A stretch of 11,407 nucleotides of DNA from CALTSX01 sp051647685. GTDB taxonomy: Bacteria > Chlamydiota > Chlamydiia > Chlamydiales > CALTSX01. The notes below the pieces were generated by a model. That model made no database searches. It saw only the letters and a program-made list of their open reading frames with translations, and was not told where the DNA came from. Position 1 is the stretch's first letter, and each line of letters starts with the position of its first letter. The translations under genes and the position numbers were made by a program. Shown piece after piece: positions 1 through 6,807 of the stretch. The stretch is from the NCBI GenBank assembly GCA_051647685.1, contig JBOFEG010000038.1:1-11407 (forward strand), in the 5' to 3' direction.

Positions 1-2760
1 GGATCCATTGAAACCATCCACGGGAACCTAATTGCCAGCGGAAAAATTAGTGGGAATGCACTTATAAAAACCGGTTTAGGCACCTTAACTCCCACCAACA
101 CTGATAATAACTACACCGGTGAAACCGAAATCAAAGAGGGAAAACTCTCCATAGAAAGTCCAGAAGTTTTAGGAAATCCCAATGGAAAAATCATCCTGCA
201 AACAGGAGACTTGCAAACCACTAAAGACTTAACCCTAGAAAATCCTGTTATAGCCAATGGAGGAGCGTTAGATACCACTGGAATTTTAACTATAAGTGGT
301 CAGATTACTGGGAAGGGACCATTAAAGAAGATGGGCACCGGTACATTAAAACTTTGTAATTTGACTAACAATTATTATGAAGGAACTCATATTGAGGAGG
401 GAAATATTTATATAACAGATCCTCAAAGTCTTGGAGAAGCAAAGGGAAATATTGTATTGGTTAAAGGAAACTTACAAACACAAGGAGATATGAAGTTAGA
501 GCATCCTATAAATATAGGAAAAGGAGCTATTGAAACGGTATCTGGTGTATTAACAGCAAACGGACTGATTACTGGAAAGGGATCTTTAAAGAAAACAGGA
601 AAAGGAACTTTTTACCCAACAAATACCAACAATAATTATATAGGAACTACAGAAATTGTAGAGGGAACTTTAATTATAAGTGATTTAAAAGCACTAGGAA
701 ATCCTTCTAATAAATTAATTATAAAAGGGATATTTAAAATAATTCCAAATGTAAGTTCTCCTAATTATAGTTATCATATGGCTCAAAATGCACCTTTAAT
801 TATTACGGGGCCCTTTATTGTTGAAGGTGCAGAACTACATACGGAAATGGATATGCAATTAGATGGACCAATACAAGGCCCTGGTCCATTTATTAAAAAA
901 GGAAAGGCAACACTTACTCTAACTAATTCCAATACTAGTTATGCTGGAGATACCAAAATTCAAGAAGGGACTGTGATTTTAGACAAAGAAAATGTGTTAG
1001 GCAATCAAGGTAAAATTATTTTACAAGGAGGTGATCTAGAAATAAACAATAGTCTTACACTATATAATACATTACTTGTTGAAAAAAAAGCGAAATTACA
1101 AGTTCCTTCAGAAAGCACTTTAGTTATGAATAATTTACAGGGAACGGCAACCCTTAATAAAGAAGGAATGGGTAAATGGATGTGTACTCAACAATCCAAT
1201 TATAAAGGAAATATTAATGTCAATGACGGAGTGTTTCAAATTGATGGGATATTTGCTGCTTCTAACGTGACTGTAGCAAAAGCGAGTACATTGCAGGGAT
1301 CTGGAACTATCAATAGTAATATTACGAATAATGGCATCGTACAATACTCTGAGGACAGCGATCAAATGCTCACGATTGGGGGTGATTATAATCAAACCCC
1401 TGAAGGAACGCTTAAGTTAAAGATACATTCGGGTAATAAAAAAGATAGACTTACTATAAAAGGTCGAGGGGAGTTAAAAGGAACTTTGAAGGCCGGATTA
1501 GCTCCAGGCATATATCGACAAAAAAAGCGATATAATCTTATTCATGCAGAAAAGGGCATGGATATTCAATTTAGTCAAGTAGCATTTGATTTTAATGATG
1601 TTCCAAAAGTAGAAATTACTACTAATGATTTTGATATCTTTTTTGTTGAAAAACCAGTTTTGATACTTCCTGTTTCTCTTAATAAACTTTCTAAAAAACA
1701 AAAAAATATAGGAAAGTATCTTTTCTGTGAGAACTTTCCTATTGAAGATGAAAAATATATAGATTTATTTGAAAATATGCTGTCATTACCACCCAATGCA
1801 TTTGTTAAGGCTCTTTCAACTCTAACGCCAGAACATTATGGAGCTTTACCTATTGGAGAATCAAAAATTATTCAGTATTTATTAACAAGAAATCTGCCTA
1901 CTTGTCAGTTGATTTGTCCATGCTCAAGGAATATAACTATTTTGCCTATCTATTTAAGAAATGAAACACATAAACGGTGTTCTAGTTTACCAAATTATAT
2001 TCAAAATTCTGCAGGACTTAGGATACAAAGTTCCTTTCTATATACGACTGATTTTATTACTAAAGTTAGTGCTAGTTATTTATCGACTAAAACCTGCTGG
2101 TCTCAGCATAGAGGGAAAGCTTGTGGTGATGGAATTTATTTTGATGCCGCTCTTTGTTGTAATAAGGATAACTTTTATTTTTCACTAGGATTGTTGCTAG
2201 GATACTCACGTATCAAAGCTAATCACTATGTTTTCTTAGGATATCCTATTAAGGCGCGTGCTAAACCGAGCCAAAGAGATATCGCTGAAAGCCTTACTCT
2301 AAAATATAATTATACTTATAATGTAATAAGTTTTCTTCCACATATCACTTTAGTACAAAGTAATATATTGTTAAATAAATTATGTGAAAATAAACCTAAA
2401 GGGCTGAACTTACAAACAGAATCAAAACGTTTTAGCTTTTTAGATACCTTAATCTCGTTAAAGATTCAAGGACAAAAAAATTATTGCTGTGCTTGTATTA
2501 AACCTTATTTAGATCTGGGTTGGCATAATATGGTTCAACTTACTTGTTCTACTTTTCACTCTCGTTTAGATAATTATAGATTTTGTTCACCTGGGTTTAC
2601 TACAGAAACTTATAGGGGAAATTACAACACCCTTTTTATGGAGTTAGGAATTACTTTTTCTTATATAGACAATGTTGATATAATGCTTAACTCTAGAACA
2701 GAAATAGGAAGACGTGATTTTGTACAGGCAGTAAATTTAGGAATTCATTGGAGTTTTTAA
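1..2760 (+). CDS. Autotransporter adhesin-like protein, 3' part (PATR-repeat passenger plus beta-barrel), 5' truncated by window edge
   Basis: The reading frame is open from base 1 to the TAA at 2758-2760, giving 919 visible residues, so the true start lies upstream. By homology it is a type V (autotransporter) surface protein: the passenger is exported through or with a C-terminal outer-membrane barrel. Residues about 1-420 hold five passenger-associated transport repeats with a K-x-G-x-G-T-L start and an EG-x-L-x-I end. Residues about 420-560 form a beta-rich linker (GTLKLKI, GTLKAGLAPG, YNLIHA). Residues about 570-640 form the helical plug with the autotransporter-like LTPEHYGALP at 608-617. 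Residues about 645-919 form the barrel, ending in the terminal aromatic typical of BAM substrates (IHWSF). The barrel region is unusually rich in cysteine. Repeated GGA(I/L/V) plus FxxN motifs of classical chlamydial Pmps are not evident, so I call it a PATR autotransporter rather than a Pmp. Convergent with ispG, 41 nt away. Confidence 0.9.
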   Translation, partial: GSIETIHGNLIASGKISGNALIKTGLGTLTPTNTDNNYTGETEIKEGKLSIESPEVLGNPNGKIILQTGDLQTTKDLTLENPVIANGGALDTTGILTISGQITGKGPLKKMGTGTLKLCNLTNNYYEGTHIEEGNIYITDPQSLGEAKGNIVLVKGNLQTQGDMKLEHPINIGKGAIETVSGVLTANGLITGKGSLKKTGKGTFYPTNTNNNYIGTTEIVEGTLIISDLKALGNPSNKLIIKGIFKIIPNVSSPNYSYHMAQNAPLIITGPFIVEGAELHTEMDMQLDGPIQGPGPFIKKGKATLTLTNSNTSYAGDTKIQEGTVILDKENVLGNQGKIILQGGDLEINNSLTLYNTLLVEKKAKLQVPSESTLVMNNLQGTATLNKEGMGKWMCTQQSNYKGNINVNDGVFQIDGIFAASNVTVAKASTLQGSGTINSNITNNGIVQYSEDSDQMLTIGGDYNQTPEGTLKLKIHSGNKKDRLTIKGRGELKGTLKAGLAPGIYRQKKRYNLIHAEKGMDIQFSQVAFDFNDVPKVEITTNDFDIFFVEKPVLILPVSLNKLSKKQKNIGKYLFCENFPIEDEKYIDLFENMLSLPPNAFVKALSTLTPEHYGALPIGESKIIQYLLTRNLPTCQLICPCSRNITILPIYLRNETHKRCSSLPNYIQNSAGLRIQSSFLYTTDFITKVSASYLSTKTCWSQHRGKACGDGIYFDAALCCNKDNFYFSLGLLLGYSRIKANHYVFLGYPIKARAKPSQRDIAESLTLKYNYTYNVISFLPHITLVQSNILLNKLCENKPKGLNLQTESKRFSFLDTLISLKIQGQKNYCCACIKPYLDLGWHNMVQLTCSTFHSRLDNYRFCSPGFTTETYRGNYNTLFMELGITFSYIDNVDIMLNSRTEIGRRDFVQAVNLGIHWSF
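67..174 (+). repeat. Passenger repeat 1 (PATR-type)
   Basis: Visible residues 23-58, starting KTGLGTLTPT and ending at the LG of EVLG, match the PATR pattern of a G-x-G-T-L strand, an N-x-Y-x-G turn and an EG-x-L-x-I strand. This copy is richer in C-ending codons than the later ones. Confidence 0.75.
328..435 (+). repeat. Passenger repeat 2 (PATR-type)
   Basis: Residues 110-145 (KMGTGTLKL to QSLG) align with repeat 1 at a spacing of 87 codons. This copy has a cysteine at residue 119 in place of the threonine or proline of the other copies. Confidence 0.75.
592..699 (+). repeat. Passenger repeat 3 (PATR-type)
   Basis: Residues 198-233 (KTGKGTFYPT to KALG) lie 88 codons after repeat 2. The DNA just before both copies (304-327 and 568-591) is still 21/24 identical, which shows they share a recent common origin or exchange sequence. 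Confidence 0.75.
895..1002 (+). repeat. Passenger repeat 4 (PATR-type)
   Basis: Residues 299-334 (KKGKATLTLT to NVLG) are the best match to the PATR consensus. The spacing from repeat 3 is 101 codons instead of 87-88, because the inter-repeat segment carries about 13 extra residues around IIPNVSSPNYSYHMAQ. Confidence 0.75.
1159..1248 (+). repeat. Passenger repeat 5 (degenerate, last copy)
   Basis: Residues 387-416 (KEGMGKWMCT to FQIDG) lie 88 codons after repeat 4. This copy is shorter, has lost the T-L-T core and carries a cysteine. It leads into the linker before the barrel, where last copies of passenger repeats commonly decay. Confidence 0.6.
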
Positions 2761-2801
2761 ATGAATACCTGGAGTTAGTTAGAAATCATAAAATAAATGA
2801 A
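2761..2801. other. Convergent intergenic gap between autotransporter gene and ispG
   Basis: These 41 nt separate two convergent stop codons. I see no GC-rich hairpin followed by a T-run on either strand, so no intrinsic terminator can be called here. Confidence 0.6.
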
Positions 2802-4592
2802 TTATACCTTTGTCAAAGTAGATTCGGGTTCGATCCATCGATTATTACGTTTGATTAAAGCAATTAATCGATCGACCGCCTTGGTGCTCTCAATATCTTT
2901 TTCTATACATTTTTTATTAACATATAAATCTACTTTACCAGGTTTTGACCCTACATACCCAAAATCTGCATCTGCCATTTCACCAGGACCGTTTACGATA
3001 CAACCCATTATAGCTATTTTTATACCGGGTAAATGAGCTGTTCTCTCTCGAATTTGTTTAGATACCAGTTGTAAATCAAATAAAGTTCGGCCACAACTGG
3101 GGCACGAAATAAACTCTGTTTTAGTAATTCTCTTTCGAGTTGCTTGCAGAATGCTTAAACTTATTTTCTGAAGCACCTCTATTGGGTAAGGACCGTCTAA
3201 CCATATACCGTTGCCAATTCCATCGCACAACAATGAACCAAATTCTGTTGCGGCTTCAATGATTGTTTGGGTAAGAATTGAGGAATAAGTAAAGTGCAAT
3301 ATAAGTGGGATATCCGAGTTATGACTCCCTAGCCATGAGGATACATAACGACAATAGTGAATGCGAGAAATTTTTGGACTGACAACAATAAATTGTAGAT
3401 TGGTAGATTGCAATATATTTGGATCAATATCCAAAGTATTTTCTAGATGTAGAGCGAAGGGAGTAGTACTCATATAACTAGATTCTAAAGATAAGAGAGG
3501 AATCGGGTCTGCTTTACTGAGAGTGGATTGTAAAGTTATAGAATCATTAGATACGTAAACTAATACATCTGGAGTTGAATCTGCTCTTTGAGAAGTTGTG
3601 GGAAATAGTTCACTACGCAAAAATACACTGCTCTCTGAATGGAGATAAGCTAATTTTTTAGTCATACGCCACGCAAGGCGGTTTTGTTCTTCGAAGGGAG
3701 GAATTCCTTTCCTTAAGTACGAGTTGTAAAGCGATATCAATTGTTTGCATGGAAGAATTTCGGCCCAAGGATCTTCTGTTAGAGATACTCTAATAGTATC
3801 GCCAAGTCCATCGAGGAGTAGAGAGCCGATTCCAACCGATGATTTAATTCTGCCTTCCTCTCCTTGACCTGATTCCGTGACGCCAATATGAAGTGGATAA
3901 TTCCAACCAAGTTTCATCATTTCTTGCACTAGCAAACGGTAAGATGCAATCATAATGTTTGGATTTGAAGATTTCATTGAAAAAATAAGATCATGATAAT
4001 CATATTTACGGCAAATTCTTGCGAATTCAAGGGCTGACTCTACCATTCCAATAGGTGTGTCTCCGAAATGATACATAATACGGTTAGATAAGGATCCGTG
4101 ATTAGTTCCGATCCGAAGAGCTCTCTTATATTTTTTACAAAGATCGATGAGTGGAACGAGTTTTTGTTCAATTCTATCTAAACTGTTTTGATACTGCTCT
4201 GGAGTGTAAACTGTCAAAGCTTGTTTATCGGCATAATTCCCAGGGTTAATACGTATTTTATCGACAAACTCAACGACTCGGATAGCAGCATTTGGAAAAA
4301 AATGAATATCTGCGATTAAAGGGATTGTGTAACCTTTTTGTAAAAGAGTAGATTTGATTTTTTCACACGCATTAACTTCTTTCATGCCTTGTACTGTGAC
4401 TCGAACAAGATCGCAGCCCATATCTGCAAGTTTAATAATTTGATCTATTGTTGCAGTAATATCTGTTGTAGGAGAAGTTGTCATAGATTGAATGCGAACT
4501 GGGTTCATCCCCCCGATGCCTACCACCCCAACAAGTACATCTCGAGTTTTCCATCTAATTGTTTGATTAATAGCAGAACAATACTTTTTCAT
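2802..4592 (-). CDS. ispG: 4-hydroxy-3-methylbut-2-enyl diphosphate synthase, long form (IspG/GcpE)
   Basis: IspG converts 2-C-methyl-D-erythritol 2,4-cyclodiphosphate to HMBPP, the penultimate step of the MEP isoprenoid pathway, in the cytosol with a [4Fe-4S] cluster. At 596 residues it is the long form known from chlamydiae, plants and Bacteroidetes, against about 370 in E. coli. A TIM barrel spans about 15-285, with ADIH at 94-97, RINPGN at 114-119, RIGTNHGSL at 160-168 and HIGVTESG at 235-242. The extra central domain spans about 286-485. The Fe-S domain spans about 490-590, with C497 and C500 in CPSCG, C531 in MGC and E538 in NGPGE, the expected cluster ligands. The ATG at 4592 overlaps the murJ TGA (ATGA) and little Shine-Dalgarno sequence is visible, so translation is probably coupled to murJ. 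All key residues are present. Confidence 0.97.
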   Translation of the reverse strand: MKKYCSAINQTIRWKTRDVLVGVVGIGGMNPVRIQSMTTSPTTDITATIDQIIKLADMGCDLVRVTVQGMKEVNACEKIKSTLLQKGYTIPLIADIHFFPNAAIRVVEFVDKIRINPGNYADKQALTVYTPEQYQNSLDRIEQKLVPLIDLCKKYKRALRIGTNHGSLSNRIMYHFGDTPIGMVESALEFARICRKYDYHDLIFSMKSSNPNIMIASYRLLVQEMMKLGWNYPLHIGVTESGQGEEGRIKSSVGIGSLLLDGLGDTIRVSLTEDPWAEILPCKQLISLYNSYLRKGIPPFEEQNRLAWRMTKKLAYLHSESSVFLRSELFPTTSQRADSTPDVLVYVSNDSITLQSTLSKADPIPLLSLESSYMSTTPFALHLENTLDIDPNILQSTNLQFIVVSPKISRIHYCRYVSSWLGSHNSDIPLILHFTYSSILTQTIIEAATEFGSLLCDGIGNGIWLDGPYPIEVLQKISLSILQATRKRITKTEFISCPSCGRTLFDLQLVSKQIRERTAHLPGIKIAIMGCIVNGPGEMADADFGYVGSKPGKVDLYVNKKCIEKDIESTKAVDRLIALIKRNNRWIEPESTLTKV

Positions 4593-6187
4593 AAGGACTC
4601 TATTTGAGTTTCAATTTTTATTTTTTTGCTAAACAACTCTTTCAAACAAGAGATAAAGTTATTTTTTTTAAAAATAAAACTATACATTAAGAAACTCCCC
4701 CAAAATACACATGCTTGTATGAAGAAGATAGTTAATTGTTTGGACAATATTCTCGGTAAGCTGTGAGTTTTATTACCAAAAAGTGCAAGCACGCTAGTCG
4801 GATAAATGGATACACAACAAATCAAAGCAAATATACTTCCATAAACTAAATGCATAGTAGGAGAAATTAATAAAGTAGGACGCCAGCCGAGGTTCCGGAG
4901 TTCTCGATATAGCAGATAGCAGTTGACCCAAGAGCTAATTGAAGTCATAGCAGCAATTGCAAATACACCGCACTGCATGCCTACTATACAAAAGCCATTT
5001 AAAATTAGGTTGATTATAACTGTTATTATAGAAATTCGCAAAGGAATACGGGGGAGGTAGTAGGCATAGAATATAGAGGAAAACAATATGACCATTGTAG
5101 ATGGTAATAACCCGATTCCATACCCCCATAAACATAAGCCCGTTTGTAATATAGCATAAGGAGAGTAATGGCCTCTACCATACAACAGATTAACTGCTGT
5201 AATTCCGAGTCCAAAGATAGCAAAAATACATGGAATCATAATCGTAATGATTAAGCGAAAAGTTCGCTGGAAAATATCTTGGGCTTTTGGAATATTTGAA
5301 CTTTTAATCGTTTTTGTAAGATATGGAATAATTGTATTGACACAAGATATTCCAATGAGTGCTAGTAATAGTTGTTGGATTCGGATTCCATACCAAAGAT
5401 ATGTTGGCCCCCTCAAGTCTATATACCTCGCCATAATTGCATCGATACAACCATTAACTTGTAGAGCTGCTACTCCAAGAACAGATATTCCCAATGTTTT
5501 CATTAGAGAAGCAATTTTTGAGAGAAATATTGGTTTAAACCATTCTTTCCACGAGACGATAAAAATTTTTTTTACATAAATAAAAGTAAGTAACCACTGT
5601 CCAATAAATCCAAATACAACCCATTTGGCTAGTATCTTCATAGCAAAAGATATCGATGCGTCTTTTACTTTGTATATCCCAAGTATCCATATGAGATTAC
5701 AAATGGTTGGAGCTATACTTGGTATAAAGAAAGAATTGTATGAATGAAGAAGGGATAAATTTAAACCGTAAAGACAGATGAACAGAGAACCCGGTAATAA
5801 TATACTCGTTAGTTGTAGGATTTCACAAATAGCTGGGGGTATTTGAAAAAACAGTGAAATAGACCATATGATTCCTTGGAAGATTGCAATAAGGCAGGTG
5901 AGAAGTAAAACCATCCAAAGAGTTAGCTTATGAAAAAAATACAGAGCAGAACTCTCATCTTCTAATCGCAGTTCTTCAAAGTATGGTGTGAATGCTGATT
6001 GAAAGGGTCCCTCTCCCAAAATCCTTCGCAGAAAATTTGCAAAGCGAAAAGCTACTAAAAATGCAGCTACAGATGGATGAGCTCCAAAAATGGCAGTCAT
6101 AAGAATTTCGCGGATCATTCCACTTGCGCGACTGATTGTTGTTCCTGAAAAAAATTTTCTTATCGAGAGAGAATGTGCTTGGGCCAT
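4589..6187 (-). CDS. murJ: Lipid II flippase MurJ (MviN family)
   Basis: This is a polytopic inner-membrane protein of the MOP superfamily that moves lipid-linked peptidoglycan precursor to the periplasmic face. In chlamydiae that would serve the thin, division-linked peptidoglycan. The 532 residues hold many hydrophobic segments, consistent with the 14-helix fold. The N-terminal family signature is clear: SR at 19-20, R26, the FGA at 34-36, AFR at 46-48 and LRR at 53-55. By my hand alignment R20, R26 and R54 match the essential E. coli arginines R18, R24 and R52, and R269 matches R270. The acidic residues E. coli D39 and D269 appear as A41 and I268 here. The gene is first in a two-gene unit with ispG (4-nt overlap) and divergent from the small gene at 6283. 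No strong ribosome binding site precedes the ATG at 6187. Confidence 0.95.
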   Translation of the reverse strand: MAQAHSLSIRKFFSGTTISRASGMIREILMTAIFGAHPSVAAFLVAFRFANFLRRILGEGPFQSAFTPYFEELRLEDESSALYFFHKLTLWMVLLLTCLIAIFQGIIWSISLFFQIPPAICEILQLTSILLPGSLFICLYGLNLSLLHSYNSFFIPSIAPTICNLIWILGIYKVKDASISFAMKILAKWVVFGFIGQWLLTFIYVKKIFIVSWKEWFKPIFLSKIASLMKTLGISVLGVAALQVNGCIDAIMARYIDLRGPTYLWYGIRIQQLLLALIGISCVNTIIPYLTKTIKSSNIPKAQDIFQRTFRLIITIMIPCIFAIFGLGITAVNLLYGRGHYSPYAILQTGLCLWGYGIGLLPSTMVILFSSIFYAYYLPRIPLRISIITVIINLILNGFCIVGMQCGVFAIAAMTSISSWVNCYLLYRELRNLGWRPTLLISPTMHLVYGSIFALICCVSIYPTSVLALFGNKTHSLPRILSKQLTIFFIQACVFWGSFLMYSFIFKKNNFISCLKELFSKKIKIETQIESL

Positions 6188-6282
6188 AGGGAAAATCGCA
6201 AAACCAAACTAGATATATAGAAAATATTGGCTTTGATGTATAGAAGAATAATAGAGAAAGTATAGGTGCAGGAGAAAATATT
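6188..6282. promoter_or_regulatory. Divergent intergenic region, probable promoters for murJ-ispG and the 141-residue gene
   Basis: These 95 nt separate two divergent genes and must hold the start signals of both unless they are transcribed from further away. On the minus strand there is a TATACT (6264-6259) with CTGACA 19 nt upstream (6289-6284), which would place the -35 inside the opposing gene's start codon; the spacer is long. Several TATA-like stretches (for example 6214-6219) also occur, so no single promoter can be fixed. Confidence 0.4.
6271..6274 (+). promoter_or_regulatory. Ribosome binding site of the 141-residue gene
   Basis: GGAG lies 8 nt before the ATG at 6283. It is one of the clearer Shine-Dalgarno sequences in this window and supports this start. 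Confidence 0.65.
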
Positions 6283-6708
6283 ATGTCAGAAGAATATCGA
6301 AAAATTCAAGAATTTTTTTCAATGAATGCACAGGAGAAGTCAAAACATTTAAAAGAGATCTTAGAAAAATCGATCGAATTCTTTCAAAAATTTCAACGTG
6401 TATTAGCTGAAGGATCTCCAGAAGAGAAAAAAGCCATGATGGATGAAATGGAGTCATTTCGCAAGCAAGTAATGTCTCAAACTGAGTCACTTGCGAAAAG
6501 TGTTGGAGTATCGCAAGAAGATCTAGAGAAATATGCTGAGAATCCTTCAAATTTTACAACTGAACAGTGGGAAGCTCTGCAATCCGCTAAGAAGAAAATT
6601 CAAGAGCAATATCAAGAAATTTCTCATGCACAGGAAAAAGAGGGAGGGAGTAAAAAACCACCTGACAAAACAACACCAAAATTCCCTAAAAAATGGATTC
6701 AGGGGTGA
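6283..6708 (+). CDS. Small charged helical protein of unknown function (141 residues)
   Basis: I do not recognise a named family. The protein is cytosolic by appearance, with no signal peptide and no membrane segment. It is dominated by Glu, Lys, Gln and Ser. Residues about 5-50 and 60-85 look like amphipathic helices (EKSIEFFQKF, EEKKAMMDEM). A turn follows, then the acidic segment SQEDLEKYAENPSNFT (about 76-91), then a further helix to about 118. The last 20 residues form a basic Pro/Lys tail (KKPPDKTTPKFPKKW) that should be disordered. The ordered helices followed by a basic tail would suit a nucleic-acid or chaperone-like adaptor, but that is a guess. A good GGAG site precedes the ATG. 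The gene is divergent from murJ and 99 nt upstream of the next plus-strand gene. No cysteine is present. Confidence 0.8.
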   Translation: MSEEYRKIQEFFSMNAQEKSKHLKEILEKSIEFFQKFQRVLAEGSPEEKKAMMDEMESFRKQVMSQTESLAKSVGVSQEDLEKYAENPSNFTTEQWEALQSAKKKIQEQYQEISHAQEKEGGSKKPPDKTTPKFPKKWIQG

Positions 6709-6752
6709 TTCGCATCTAATTAATAATAAGAGCTTTATGAAGGTTAAAAGAA

Positions 6753-6781
6753 GTGAAATTAATTCAACTTTATGCTATACT
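6753..6781 (+). promoter_or_regulatory. Candidate sigma-70/sigma-66-type promoter for the 450-residue gene
   Basis: GTGAAA (6753-6758, 4 of 6 matches to TTGACA) is followed after exactly 17 nt by TATACT (6776-6781, 5 of 6 matches to TATAAT). Transcription would begin near 6788, leaving a leader of about 20 nt before the ATG at 6808. The rest of the 6709-6807 gap is AT-rich, with no clear terminator for the upstream gene. Confidence 0.4.
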
Positions 6782-6807
6782 ATTAGATAAATATTAAAGA
6801 GAAATAT

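Noticed and set aside
211..213. TTG as the start of the autotransporter gene
   Set aside because: The same frame is open to base 1 and encodes a full repeat before this codon, so the gene begins upstream of the window.
1..1251. CRISPR-like or mobile-element explanation for the periodic repeat
   Set aside because: The repeat is coding, in frame, diverged, and matches PATR protein repeats; no short palindromic repeats or terminal inverted repeats are present.
1135..1395. 86-codon minus-strand frame inside the autotransporter gene
   Set aside because: Shadow frame; the plus strand carries the recognisable repeat and linker sequence.
2826..2835. GGTTCGATCC, resembling a tRNA T-loop
   Set aside because: The flanks do not pair into a T-stem and no anticodon or acceptor stem is present; it lies in the last codons of ispG.
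5247..5579. 110-codon open frame antisense to murJ
   Set aside because: It is a shadow of the murJ coding frame, with no ribosome site and a composition unlike a real protein.
6281..6550. 89-codon open frame antisense to the 141-residue gene
   Set aside because: No start signal, and the plus-strand gene has a clear GGAG site and typical codon use.
6533..6790. 85-codon plus-strand frame overlapping the end of the 141-residue gene
   Set aside because: Most of it is an alternative frame of that gene and it has no ribosome site; its tail runs into the promoter region of the next gene.
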